Source: Clostridium vitabionis
GTDB lineage: Bacteria > Bacillota > Clostridia > Lachnospirales > Lachnospiraceae
Assembly (NCBI RefSeq): GCF_015351765.1
Contig: NZ_JADKQA010000004.1
Span: 1 to 64,000 of the forward strand
Direction: 5' to 3'
Length of the DNA stretch: 64,000 bases
The position numbers were made by a program, and so were the translations under genes. Below are positions 39,121-48,045 of this stretch, one piece after another (the stretch's first letter is position 1; every line of letters begins with the position of its first letter). The notes below the pieces were generated by a model. That model did not search any database and had not been told where the DNA came from. It saw only the letters and a program-made list of their open reading frames with translations.

Positions 39121-40626
39121 TCAGTACAATTTTTCCAATAATTTATGATCATTGAGCTCACGCGGCGGCTCGATGGCGCTGCGGTTGACCTTCCCGCTCC
39201 TGAGCCGCTGGAACTCCGCGAGCTGAATCATGCATGTCGGCACCATATAATAGGGAACCAGGGTGCGCATCTTCTTTTTCAGAAGCTTGACGTCCAGCGG
39301 TTTGTCCGCGGTGAAATAGGCGCACAGGATATTGGTTCCTCCGTGGTCCGTGAAGATTTTAACCACCGTCTCTCGAACCAGGCCAAGGCTGAGAAGGGCA
39401 TTTTCGACGGCGGCCGCCTCTACGCGGAATCCGCGGATTTTGTACATGGTATCTTTTCTGCCGACATAATAAAGGTTTCCGTCCGGGAGCCTCTGCACCA
39501 GATCCCTGGTCTTGAACAGCCGGTCGTACGGGGGATTTTCCCCAAATGGATTCCGGATGTACTGCCGCGCGGTGAGTTCCGGGTTCTGGAAATACCCGCG
39601 GCTGACCTGCGGCCCGGCAAGCCACAGTTCTCCGATTTCTCCGTCAGGGACGGGGGTTCCCTGATCGTCGACGACGTAACTGCGCAGAGTCGGATTCACC
39701 CTGCCGATGGGATAATCCCCGGCAGCTCCGCTGATTTCATAGACAGAAATCAGGGCAGCGAGTTCAGTGGACGCATAGAGATTCAGGATCCGGTAAGGCT
39801 TTTTCTCAAGATTCCGGACGCGCTCGCTGCCGACAAGCAGCGCACGCAGCGGAATCCGGGAATCCTCGACCTTCATTAGTTTCATCGCCATGTGCGGCGG
39901 GAGGAAGCTGACGGTGATCTTCTCCCGGTTCCAGTAGTCCACGATGCTTTCAATCTTTCTCCGGCTCTTTTCGGGGATGATGCAAAGCCGGGCTCCGGAC
40001 GCTAATCCTGAACAGATGTCGAAAAGGGCAGCAACAAAGCTGAAGGAGGCAAATACGCAGATCCGGTCATCTGAGGTAAGACCTAGCCGGTCAAAGTTGC
40101 TGATCGATGCGTTGATATTGTGCTGCTCCAGCATGACCCCTTTCGGCTCCGTAGTGGATCCTGAGGTAAATATAATGACGGCGAGCCCATCCGCGGAGGA
40201 GCGGTCGATAAACTCCTCATTTGGGGCAAAGTGGTGGGCCGCGAAGAAATCCCGTCTGATCGCCAGCCGGCAGTGGCATCGCTCTCTTAAGCGGCTGGAC
40301 TCAGATTCCGGGTAGCAGGTATCAATGTAAAAACATGCTGCGCCGGCTTTCCAGAGAGAAAGCATAGCCAGGATCGAGTAGATACTCCTGCCGGATTCGA
40401 TGGAGACAATCTCGCCATGTTTCACGCCGTGCCGGATCAGGCAGGCGGCCAGGTCATTGCTGTATTCATCCAGTTCCCGGTAGGTAAGGGAGTACTCAGC
40501 GTCCATGACCGCGATCCTGTCAGGATACCTGAGGGCAGTCTCATGGAAGATCCGGCAGAATGTCTGGCGGAAAAAAATCGTCTTGTCTCTGGAAAGCTGC
40601 TCAGAGCGGAGAATTCCATCAGTCAT
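39121..40626 (-). CDS. Orphan adenylation-domain enzyme (acid:CoA/AMP ligase type)
   Basis: The 501-residue protein is an ANL-superfamily adenylating enzyme. It has the phosphate-binding loop FTSGSTTEPKGV (153-164), the LYASTE adenine motif, YDRLFKTRDL near the hinge and the final catalytic lysine in GKVNR. The wording is closer to the adenylation domains of peptide synthetases and DltA than to ordinary acyl-CoA synthetases, yet no carrier or condensation domain is attached or nearby. It probably activates the pathway acid to an acyl-AMP and then to CoA. It starts 4 bases after the CoA-transferase stop with a weak ribosome site, so its translation is coupled. Confidence 0.75.
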   Translation of the reverse strand: MTDGILRSEQLSRDKTIFFRQTFCRIFHETALRYPDRIAVMDAEYSLTYRELDEYSNDLAACLIRHGVKHGEIVSIESGRSIYSILAMLSLWKAGAACFYIDTCYPESESSRLRERCHCRLAIRRDFFAAHHFAPNEEFIDRSSADGLAVIIFTSGSTTEPKGVMLEQHNINASISNFDRLGLTSDDRICVFASFSFVAALFDICSGLASGARLCIIPEKSRRKIESIVDYWNREKITVSFLPPHMAMKLMKVEDSRIPLRALLVGSERVRNLEKKPYRILNLYASTELAALISVYEISGAAGDYPIGRVNPTLRSYVVDDQGTPVPDGEIGELWLAGPQVSRGYFQNPELTARQYIRNPFGENPPYDRLFKTRDLVQRLPDGNLYYVGRKDTMYKIRGFRVEAAAVENALLSLGLVRETVVKIFTDHGGTNILCAYFTADKPLDVKLLKKKMRTLVPYYMVPTCMIQLAEFQRLRSGKVNRSAIEPPRELNDHKLLEKLY

Positions 40627-40630
40627 TGTC

Positions 40631-41920
40631 TTAGTCGATAACGCCCTTTCCTTTCAGCGCATCTACCTCCTCTTTCGTATAATCAAGGAGTTTGATCATG
40701 ATCTTCTCGGTATCCTCGCCGAGGCTCGGGGCGCCTCGCCATACCTCGCCGGGTGTTGCCGACAGCTTCGGGGTGAAGCCATAGACGGTGACGTCATCCT
40801 GGAGGGTCTCATCCTTGTAGGTGAGCCAGTCTCCGCGCTCCTGCCAGTGCGGATCCTCCATAACATCCTTGCAGTCCTTGATGACCGCGGCGCCGAGGCC
40901 ATTTTCCAGGAGGACGTCGATCGCCTCCTTCGCGGTGTGGCTCATGAAGTAGTCGTTGAACTTCTGGTCAAGCTCCTTGCCGGTCTCACTCTGCAGGGCT
41001 TCGGCGCTTCCGCCGGCCTTCTCGTAGGAATATTTGTCGAGATCGAAGCCGAAGGCCTTGATGACTTTCTCATAGGGCCCCTTGCCATAGGTGCCGAGGT
41101 TGATGAATTTTCCATCCTTGGTCGGGAAAATGCCTGCCGGCTGGTAGGTGGACTGCTTTACGCCCTGGCGCTGCTTCTGGATGCCCATCTTGCTCCAGAT
41201 GGCGTAGTTGTCGTCCATGACGCGCATGTAAGCTTCGCAGAGGGTCGAATCGATGATCTGACCCTTGCCGCTCCGCTCTACTTCACGGAGTGCCATCAGG
41301 CAGCCGGAGAAGGCGAACAGGCCGGAGAGATAATCACCGATATACTGCTGTGCATAGTACGGCGGCTTATCCGGGAAGCCCTGGAGCAGGCACCATCCGG
41401 ATTCTGCCTGGGCTAACGGGTCGTAGCAGGCTCTCGCGAGGTACTGCGGGGTGCCGCCGAACTTCGGGGTGCCAAATCCGCTGACATGGCAGATCACGAG
41501 CTTGGGATTGACCTCGAGCAGCATCTCGTCGGTGATGCCCAGCTTCTCGATCCAGACCATGTTCTCGATCCAGACATCGCACTCCTTGATCAGCGAGAGG
41601 AAGATTTCCTTCGCTTCCGGAACCTTCTTCAGATTGGTCTCCAGCGTGAAGGACAGCTTATTGCGGGCGTTTTGTGCCCAGGAGCCGCTGATGTGGCGGT
41701 CGCCGGAAACCAGCTGAGGTTTCTGGTGTCTTGCGGAATCGCCCTTAACCTTCGGGCGTTCCAGGGCGATCACCTCGGCGCCGAAATCGCTGAACATGGT
41801 CGCGGCAAACGGGGCGGCGACAACGCTGCCGTTCAGCAGCACGCGGATCCCGCTGAGCGGGCCGAAATCTTTGCTGAGAAGTGGAGCCGGCTTTTTGACT
41901 AAGTTTTCCCAACGATTCAT
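40631..41920 (-). CDS. CaiB/BaiF-type (family III) CoA-transferase
   Basis: The 429-residue protein is a family III CoA-transferase. It opens FGPLSGIRVLLNGSVVAAPFAATMFSDFGAEVIALE, and the catalytic aspartate is Asp196 in QQYIGDYLSG. Overall it resembles CaiB, the carnitine CoA-transferase, more than formyl-CoA transferases. These enzymes move CoA between carboxylic acids through an aspartyl thioester, so the pathway can recycle CoA from a product to the incoming acid without ATP. GAGGAGG precedes the ATG. It sits between the SDR and adenylation genes in the sigma-54 operon. Confidence 0.85.
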   Translation of the reverse strand: MNRWENLVKKPAPLLSKDFGPLSGIRVLLNGSVVAAPFAATMFSDFGAEVIALERPKVKGDSARHQKPQLVSGDRHISGSWAQNARNKLSFTLETNLKKVPEAKEIFLSLIKECDVWIENMVWIEKLGITDEMLLEVNPKLVICHVSGFGTPKFGGTPQYLARACYDPLAQAESGWCLLQGFPDKPPYYAQQYIGDYLSGLFAFSGCLMALREVERSGKGQIIDSTLCEAYMRVMDDNYAIWSKMGIQKQRQGVKQSTYQPAGIFPTKDGKFINLGTYGKGPYEKVIKAFGFDLDKYSYEKAGGSAEALQSETGKELDQKFNDYFMSHTAKEAIDVLLENGLGAAVIKDCKDVMEDPHWQERGDWLTYKDETLQDDVTVYGFTPKLSATPGEVWRGAPSLGEDTEKIMIKLLDYTKEEVDALKGKGVID

Positions 41921-42012
41921 AGGATTTCCTCCTCACAAGATACATTCTATGGACATTCATCGGGCAGCGGAGAACGGGTCCCCGCCGCCGCGATGGTTAA
42001 GCTTTTTTCGGT

Positions 42013-42846
42013 TTAAGCCTCAGAGGGCTCGTTCATGATCATGCGGCCGACAGTTCCGCCGGTCACCTCGATCACCGCGCCGTTGACGTAGGAGGAGAGG
42101 TCGGTGGCGAGGAATTCCACCACGTTCGCGCAGTCCTCCGGTGTGCCGAAGCGCTTCATGGCCACATTGCGGAGGAAGGTTCCCTCGCCGGCCTTCTTGT
42201 AATTCTCTACCAGGCGCCCGGTCGCGATAAATCCCGGCGCGATGCAGTTGCAGGTCACGTTATAGCGGCCGCATTCCTGCGCGAGGGACATCGTGTACTG
42301 GCGGATCGCTGCCTTGGCGGAGCCGTAGTGCGCGTAGGAGCCGTCCGAATTGGCAATCAGGCCGCCGACGGAGATCACGTTGATTACCTTGCCGTATCCG
42401 CGCTTCTTCATTCCCGGAACAACGGCGTTGCAGGTGTAGACTGTGCCGTAGTAGTTGCGCTCGGTAACGCCGTAGAACTGCTCCCAGTTGAGCTCGGCGG
42501 CTTTGTTCCCGTCCGGTGCGCCCATGCCGCCGCCGGCGTTGCAGACGAGGATATCGATCGGGCCGAGTTCCTTCTCGATCTTCTCCACCGCGGCGTAAAC
42601 CTCTTCCCGCTTCGTGATATCGGCTTCCGCGCCGCAGGATTTTCTTCCCAGATTGCGGATTTCGTCCATCGTGGTTCCCGCGGTCATCAGTTTTTTCTCG
42701 CCCTCGAAAGCCTCATAGGATTTGAGGTCGATGTCGATCACGCCGACGTCCGCGCCGAGCTGCGCCAGGCGGAGGGCATAAGCACGTCCGAGCCCTCTTG
42801 CTGCTCCGGTTACTAAAGCGACTTTTCCATCTAATCTTGCTGGCAT
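42013..42846 (-). CDS. SDR-family oxidoreductase of the catabolic operon
   Basis: The 277-residue protein is a classical SDR: TGAARGLGRAYAL near residue 15, D/N-motif VCNAGGG, catalytic YGSAK and the C-terminal GAVIEVTGGT. An insertion after the second strand (about residues 48-62, EAFEGEKKLMTAGTT) makes it longer than FabG-type enzymes. It should oxidise a hydroxyl group of the substrate with NAD. AAAGGAG precedes the ATG at 42846. It lies between the acyl-CoA dehydrogenase and CoA-transferase genes. Confidence 0.85.
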   Translation of the reverse strand: MPARLDGKVALVTGAARGLGRAYALRLAQLGADVGVIDIDLKSYEAFEGEKKLMTAGTTMDEIRNLGRKSCGAEADITKREEVYAAVEKIEKELGPIDILVCNAGGGMGAPDGNKAAELNWEQFYGVTERNYYGTVYTCNAVVPGMKKRGYGKVINVISVGGLIANSDGSYAHYGSAKAAIRQYTMSLAQECGRYNVTCNCIAPGFIATGRLVENYKKAGEGTFLRNVAMKRFGTPEDCANVVEFLATDLSSYVNGAVIEVTGGTVGRMIMNEPSEA

Positions 42847-42898
42847 AGTGTATTCTCCTTTCCCATTGGAAATCATATTTTCAGGGATGATCGTCCCC

Positions 42899-44044
42899 TT
42901 ATTTCTGAATCAGGCTGCGGCCGATGACCATGCGCTGGATCTGGTTGGTTCCCTCGAAGATCTGCTGCAGCTTGGCGTCGCGCATCAGCTTTTCTACCGG
43001 GTACTCGCGGCTGTAGCCATATCCGCCGAGAACCTGGACGGCATCTTCGGTGACCTTCATGGCGTTGTCAGAGATAAAGGTCTTCGTGATGGCGCCGAGG
43101 CGGGCGTCGTAAATACCCTTATCGCACATCCGCGCGCAGTGGTAGAGAAGATTTCTGGAGGTGGTCACCGCGATCTGCATGTCGGCGAGCAGGAACTGCA
43201 CTGCCTGGTGCTTGATGATCGGCTTGCCGAAGGTCACACGCTGGTTCGCGTATTTCACCGCCTCGTCGAAGGCGCGCTGCATGATGCCCATCGCGCCGTA
43301 GGAGTTGACGCCGCGGCTCCTGTCGAGGCAGGTCATGGCAATCTTGAAGCCCTGGCCCTCCTCTCCGACAAGATGGTCGGCGGGAATCCGGACATCCTGG
43401 AAGACGAGCTCGGCGGTGTTGGAGAGAACCATGCCCATCTTGTCCTCCGCCTTTCCGACGGATACGCCCGGGCGGTCCTTCTCGATGATGAAGCAGGAGA
43501 TTCCCTTGGTGCCGAGGCTCTTATCCACGGTCGCGAATACGGTGAATACGTCGGCGAGGCCGCCGCTGGTGATGAAACATTTGCTGCCGTTGATGATATA
43601 GTCATTGCCGTCGCGGACAGCCGTCGTCCTCGTGGCACTTGCGTCGGATCCGGCATTTGCCTCGGTCAGGCAGAAGGCGCCGAGCTTTCCGGAGAGGATG
43701 AAATCCGCATAGAGCTGTTTCTGCATGTCATTGCCGAACAGGAGGATGGGTTCCATGCCGAACTCGCCGGTGGTGGCGCTGCAGATGAAGCCGGCGTCAA
43801 CCGTGGCAAATTCCTCGTTGACGAGCATGACATCCATCGTGCTCAGGCCCTGGCCGCCCAGGCTCTCCGGAAGGAACATGGAGTTAAAGCCGGCATCGCA
43901 GAACTTTTTGAAGACGTCCATCGGAAATTCACCGTGATTGTGGTCGATGTCCTTGGAGCGCTCAAGCAGCTCATTTTCGGCAAATTCTTTCGCGAATGCC
44001 TTGAGGTCAAGCTGTTCCTCCGTCAAGCCAAATTCATTTTTCAT
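42899..44044 (-). CDS. Acyl-CoA dehydrogenase (1)
   Basis: The 381-residue flavoprotein has the acyl-CoA dehydrogenase pattern: FCLTEANAGSDASAT (FAD-binding), GSKCFITSGG, the region with DRSRGVNSYGAMGIMQRAFD, and the C-terminal QVLGGYGYSREYPVEKLMRDAKLQQIFEGTNQIQRMVIG, where the Glu of FEGTNQ is in the usual catalytic-base position. It introduces a 2,3-double bond in an acyl-CoA and passes electrons to electron-transfer flavoprotein, whose genes lie at 49305-51135 under the same type of control. AAAGGAG precedes the ATG at 44044. Confidence 0.9.
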   Translation of the reverse strand: MKNEFGLTEEQLDLKAFAKEFAENELLERSKDIDHNHGEFPMDVFKKFCDAGFNSMFLPESLGGQGLSTMDVMLVNEEFATVDAGFICSATTGEFGMEPILLFGNDMQKQLYADFILSGKLGAFCLTEANAGSDASATRTTAVRDGNDYIINGSKCFITSGGLADVFTVFATVDKSLGTKGISCFIIEKDRPGVSVGKAEDKMGMVLSNTAELVFQDVRIPADHLVGEEGQGFKIAMTCLDRSRGVNSYGAMGIMQRAFDEAVKYANQRVTFGKPIIKHQAVQFLLADMQIAVTTSRNLLYHCARMCDKGIYDARLGAITKTFISDNAMKVTEDAVQVLGGYGYSREYPVEKLMRDAKLQQIFEGTNQIQRMVIGRSLIQK

Positions 44045-44078
44045 GGTGTGGTTCTCCTTTCCTTGGTTAGGTTTTGCG

Positions 44079-46097
44079 TTAAGGCAGCTCATTCTTCGTC
44101 TGTGTGAGCGCCATATAAACATCACATACAGCGTCGGCGATTCTCGCGGGACGGACCGCGTCGCCGATCAGCTCCACCCTGCCGGGAAATGCCTTCTGGC
44201 AGGGATAATAGAGATCCCGGCTGGGCATCCATCCGCCGGCAAGGACGACCAGGTCCGCCGGAATGGAATGTTTTTCCCCGCCGCGGAAAAATTCCACCTG
44301 CTGTTTCCCGATCCGGATATCCTCCGCGGACATTTCCAACCGGATGTCCGCGTGCGCGAGAGCCTCGGGAACCATCCAGCGGATGCTCTTCCCAAAGCCG
44401 CCGCCCGGCTTCTTTTCCGCGGCGATCATTGTGATCCTCCGCGGTTTGCCGTCAAAAAGCTTTTCCGCGTCCGGAAGCTGGTCCGGAGCCCACTCCTCAA
44501 GGAAGCGGAGGGCGTCCGCGTGCGGAGTATCCAGCGACCGGAGATAGAGCGCGGCCTGCACGGCCCGGAATCCCGCGCCGAGAACGGCGATGTTCCGGAA
44601 CGGCAGGGCGTCCGCCGCCAGGCAGTCGTTCGCGGTGATGACCGCGGCGGACCGGGAGTGGGGATAGGCGATTCCACGGATTGAGCTTCCCGCCGCGATG
44701 ACAAGCCGGTCAAATTCATGATTTCGAAGGAGCCGGCAGAGCTGGCTTGCGGTTGCGGTCTTTCCAAACCGGAAGTTCACCTGGCTGCGCAGGCAGGTCT
44801 TCCAGAGGTAGTCCAGATATTGCCGGACATCGCCCTGCCCGGGAACCTTCGCCAGCAGGCGGCCGGAGCCGCCGTAGGTTTCGGATTTCTCCCAGACCGT
44901 CACCTGATTCTCCGTGGCGGCCTTCCCGGCATAGGAGAGGCCGGAGATTCCCGCGCCGATCACGAGGATGTTCTCCCCGCGGACGGTGAGCTCCGGCGAG
45001 CGGTGATCGCGGCCGAGCTCCGGATTGATGGCACAGCGGAGCTCCGAGGCGGAGAATATCCGGTCCATGCATTCCTGGTTGCAGGAGATGCATGGGCGGA
45101 CGGTGTCTGCGTGATCCTTCTCATACTTCAGCACCAGCTCCGGGTCGGCGATCAGCCCCCGGCAGATGCCGGCGAGATCACAGAGGCCGTCGGCGAGGGC
45201 GGCTTCCGCACTCCGGAGATCCAGACGGTTGCAGCCGATCACCGGCTTATCCACGGCTTTTTTTACCGCTCCGGCAAGGTAGAGGTAAGCGCCGTGCGGG
45301 ACGTTCGGTGTGATCTGCGGTACCTGGGTTTCGTGCCAACCTCCGGTGATGTTGAAGACATCCGTCAGGGGGCTGGCCAGCCGGGCGATCTCCACCGTGT
45401 CCGCGGCAGTGTTCCCGCCGGGGATGAAATCCGCGCCGGCAAGCCGGACGCTGACCGGAAAATCTGTTCCGGCTCTCCGCCGCACCTCCTGAAGGATTTC
45501 CAGGAGAAATTCAGCCCGGTTCCGGAGAGAGCCTCCGTAGCGGTCTGTCCGGACATTGGCTGCGGGAGAGAGAAACTCGGCGATCAGATAGCCGGCGCCG
45601 GCGAGAATCTCAATGCCGTCAAAACCGGCTTTTTTCGCCCGGACAGCGGCATCTCCATACCATCCGACGATCTCCTGGATTTCCGGGATTGTCAGTTCCC
45701 GGGCTTCCTCGCCGGTAAAGCGGCTGATCCGGGCGGATGGCGCTACAGCCATCTCGCCTCCGTATTCCCGGCGGCGCGCATAGGCGCCGGGGTGCATCAG
45801 CTGGACAAAAATCTTTGTGTTTTCCTGGTGAACCGCATCGGTCAGCCTGTGCAGTCCGGGAAGAAATTTGTCATCATAGATTTCCATCATCGAGGCCCGG
45901 TTGATCCGGACCGGGTCAATTCCGGCCGCGCCAGCGATGGTAAGTCCGACGTGTCCCCGGGCCCGATCTTGATGGAAGGAAATAAATTTATCTGTAACAA
46001 ATCCGTCGGTACACCAGGACAGATTCGCCGCAGTCATGACAAAGCGATTTCTCAGTGAACAGGTTCCGATTTCCAGGGGAGTAAGCAGTAATCTCAT
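44079..46097 (-). CDS. FadH-type 2,4-dienoyl-CoA reductase / NADH:flavin oxidoreductase
   Basis: The 672-residue protein has an old-yellow-enzyme barrel (about 1-350), a four-cysteine [4Fe-4S] site (CISCNQECMDRIF..LRC) and a carboxyl NAD(P)H/FAD domain (GAGISGLSYAGKAA). The two residues used by E. coli FadH for proton transfer are kept: Tyr in GYLIAEFLSP and His in GGWHETQVP. It should reduce a conjugated dienoyl-CoA or a related enoyl thioester; bile-acid BaiCD/BaiH enzymes share this architecture. The start at 46097 is chosen because the sigma-54 promoter at 46130 lies inside the longer frame. It is the first gene of the operon. Confidence 0.85.
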   Translation of the reverse strand: MRLLLTPLEIGTCSLRNRFVMTAANLSWCTDGFVTDKFISFHQDRARGHVGLTIAGAAGIDPVRINRASMMEIYDDKFLPGLHRLTDAVHQENTKIFVQLMHPGAYARRREYGGEMAVAPSARISRFTGEEARELTIPEIQEIVGWYGDAAVRAKKAGFDGIEILAGAGYLIAEFLSPAANVRTDRYGGSLRNRAEFLLEILQEVRRRAGTDFPVSVRLAGADFIPGGNTAADTVEIARLASPLTDVFNITGGWHETQVPQITPNVPHGAYLYLAGAVKKAVDKPVIGCNRLDLRSAEAALADGLCDLAGICRGLIADPELVLKYEKDHADTVRPCISCNQECMDRIFSASELRCAINPELGRDHRSPELTVRGENILVIGAGISGLSYAGKAATENQVTVWEKSETYGGSGRLLAKVPGQGDVRQYLDYLWKTCLRSQVNFRFGKTATASQLCRLLRNHEFDRLVIAAGSSIRGIAYPHSRSAAVITANDCLAADALPFRNIAVLGAGFRAVQAALYLRSLDTPHADALRFLEEWAPDQLPDAEKLFDGKPRRITMIAAEKKPGGGFGKSIRWMVPEALAHADIRLEMSAEDIRIGKQQVEFFRGGEKHSIPADLVVLAGGWMPSRDLYYPCQKAFPGRVELIGDAVRPARIADAVCDVYMALTQTKNELP

Positions 46098-46129
46098 CAA
46101 AGGTGTCTTTAACCTCCCACCCTGAATAG

Positions 46130-46146
46130 AGCAAGAGGCGTGCCAA
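46130..46146 (-). promoter_or_regulatory. Sigma-54 promoter of the large catabolic operon
   Basis: On the minus strand the site reads TTGGCACGCCTCTTGCT, a full match to TTGGCACG-N4-TTGCT. The -12 element is about 33 bases from the first start codon. Confidence 0.95.
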
Positions 46147-46236
46147 AAACGAAAATATTGCAACAGTTCAGAAATCGTGGGAACAAGCCGGAAACAGTGA
46201 GGCGGAATACGGAGATTTTTGCAGAAATGGACGAAA

Positions 46237-46282
46237 TGTCTGAAAATAGAACAAAACAGGTGTCCGGAAAACGGACACCTGT
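46237..46282. promoter_or_regulatory. Enhancer palindromes upstream of the catabolic operon
   Basis: TGTCCGGAAAACGGACA (46261-46277) is a perfect TGTCCG-N5-CGGACA palindrome, extended to 11-bp arms (46256-46282). A degenerate copy, TGTCTGAAAATAGAACA, lies at 46237-46253. Both sit 100-125 bp upstream of the -24 element. On the minus strand the hairpin is followed by TTTTGTTC, so it could also terminate the regulator gene. Confidence 0.85.
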
Positions 46283-46313
46283 CAGGAAGTTTGGATAAAA
46301 GAAAGGGATAAGT

Positions 46314-47750
46314 TCAGTGGATATAATCCGTCAGATTGATCTGATAGAGCTTGATTTTATCATAGAAGGAACTCCGGGAGATGCCCAGCTCGCGGATGGC
46401 CGCCGTGCGGGTTTTGTTATTCCGGAGCGCCCGGATAATCATTTCCCGTTCGAGGCTGGTGGACATTTTCCGGAGATTCTGCTCGGGGGAAGATTCCCCG
46501 GCGGGCGCAGGCTCGGGATTCGCCCCAGCACCGGGCGAGGTTTTCAAAGCGATCTCCCGCATGTGCTGGGGGAGCGCGCCAAGCTCGATGATGCCCTCAT
46601 GGCACATGATGCAGGCGTGCTCGAGGACATTCTGGAGTTCCCGGACATTGCCCGGCCAGTCGTAGGAGAGGAAGAGATCCATGACCGGCCTGGTGACAAT
46701 CAGGTCCTGTCCGGAAAGCTTCTTGATCAGGTAATGCACCAGGATCGGGATGTCCTCCTTCCGCTTCCGGAGCGGGGTGATCGGGATCTCGATGACGTTC
46801 AGGCGGTAGTAGAGATCCTGCCGGAATTTGTTCTGCTGGATAAGCTCCTCCAGATTCTGGTTCGTCGCAGCGAGGATGCGCACATTCAGCGGGATCGATT
46901 TTCTTCCGCCGATGCGCTCCACCTCTTTTTCCTGGATGACACGGAGCAGCTTGGCCTGCATGTTGAAATCCATGTCGCCGATCTCGTCGAGGAAAATGGT
47001 CCCGCCGTTGGCGAGCTCGAATTTTCCCGGATTGCCCTCGCGCTTCGCGCCGGTGAAGGCACCGCCGGCATAGCCGAAGAGCTCGCTCTCGAGGAGGGTG
47101 TCCGGGATGGCAGCGCAGTTCACCTTGATGAACGGCCCGTTTTTCCGCGGGCTGTTCTGGTGGATGACCTTTGCCATGATCTCCTTGCCGGTGCCGCTCT
47201 CCCCGCGGATGAGGACGGTGGATTCGGTCTGCGCGACCTTGACCGCGAGGCCGAGCAGGGTCTTCATCTCCGGATTGATGGTGACAAAGTTGCTTGCCCG
47301 CTTGACGATCGCCGGATCGGAGAGCTGGTCGCGCAGATACTGGTCCATCTCCGTGGTCTGATGAAGCTTGTTGGCGAGCTTCAGATATTTCGTCAGGTTG
47401 TTGAAAATGGAGACGCTCCCGACGATTTCTCCCTGGTAACGGAGGGGAAAGGAGATGCCGACGGAGTCCACATTGACGGATTTCAGGTATTCCACCTCGT
47501 GATAGGCGGGTTTTCCCGTGTGGATGACCTTGATGGCGGTGGTGCTTACGCTCTCGATTGAGCTGAGTTTCCGGCCAATGACCCAGGAAGGCTTCCGGTG
47601 ATAGCTGCGCTCATAGGCGGAGTTGACGTAGACGACGGTGGTATCCCGGTCGATGATCATGACGATATCATCGAGGGCGTCCATCAGCTGCTGAAACAGA
47701 TGATTCTGGAAAATATCGGTGTATTCTTTCGGAAATGTCGGATCGGACAA
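46314..47750 (-). CDS. Sigma-54-dependent activator (PAS-AAA+-HTH)
   Basis: The 478-residue protein has an amino-terminal PAS domain (about 15-125; IVMIIDRDTTVVYVNSAYERSY), the AAA+ domain with GESGTGKE (183-190), GAFTGA (230-235) and DEIGDM, and a Fis-type helix-turn-helix at the end (RTAAIRELGISRSSFYDKI). It would sense a small molecule through PAS and open sigma-54 promoters. Its gene lies just upstream of, and in the same direction as, the operon at 46097; the palindrome TGTCCG-N5-CGGACA found there and in the etf region is its likely binding site. It has its own sigma-70-type promoter. Confidence 0.9.
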   Translation of the reverse strand: MSDPTFPKEYTDIFQNHLFQQLMDALDDIVMIIDRDTTVVYVNSAYERSYHRKPSWVIGRKLSSIESVSTTAIKVIHTGKPAYHEVEYLKSVNVDSVGISFPLRYQGEIVGSVSIFNNLTKYLKLANKLHQTTEMDQYLRDQLSDPAIVKRASNFVTINPEMKTLLGLAVKVAQTESTVLIRGESGTGKEIMAKVIHQNSPRKNGPFIKVNCAAIPDTLLESELFGYAGGAFTGAKREGNPGKFELANGGTIFLDEIGDMDFNMQAKLLRVIQEKEVERIGGRKSIPLNVRILAATNQNLEELIQQNKFRQDLYYRLNVIEIPITPLRKRKEDIPILVHYLIKKLSGQDLIVTRPVMDLFLSYDWPGNVRELQNVLEHACIMCHEGIIELGALPQHMREIALKTSPGAGANPEPAPAGESSPEQNLRKMSTSLEREMIIRALRNNKTRTAAIRELGISRSSFYDKIKLYQINLTDYIH

Positions 47751-47827
47751 AGCAATACCTCACAGTCCAGGCAGCAGATTTTGGCACAAGAGACAAAAAG
47801 TGAACGATTTCTGAGACCTGTTTTTAT

Positions 47828-47833
47828 ATTATA
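47828..47833 (-). promoter_or_regulatory. -10 element of the activator gene
   Basis: On the minus strand TATAAT is a perfect -10, 78 bases before the ATG; the -35 is weak (ATGGAA-like). Confidence 0.55.
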
Positions 47834-47970
47834 CCTTGAGTCGTTCAAAATTTCCATGAACAATTCCCTTACGTCATCGGCATTGCATGGAAAACAGGAA
47901 TGATTCTCGGAAAAAGGCAGCGGTTTTAACCCTGCATGGGATGAGGATTCACACAAATTGGAAAAACAGC

Positions 47971-48011
47971 GGAAAATCCCCGCAGTGAAAATTTCCGCTG
48001 CGGGGATTTCC
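47971..48011 (-). terminator. Terminator after the SDR gene at 48046
   Basis: GGAAATCCCCGCAG pairs with CTGCGGGGATTTTCC around twelve bases (one bulge) on the minus strand, followed by T-rich sequence. Confidence 0.8.
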
Positions 48012-48045
48012 AAAAGTGAGTGAAGGGATGAATAAGAAGTGGACG

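Noticed and set aside
34832-46097. Bile-acid 7-dehydroxylation (bai) operon
   Set aside because: CaiB/BaiF, SDR and BaiCD/BaiH-like architectures are shared, but there is no BaiE-type dehydratase and the ligase does not resemble BaiB.
39121-46097. Gamma-butyrobetaine to trimethylamine (gbu-like) cluster
   Set aside because: The CaiB-like transferase and acyl-CoA dehydrogenase fit, but no BCCT betaine transporter is present and the AbfD pair is not explained; kept only as an alternative substrate class.
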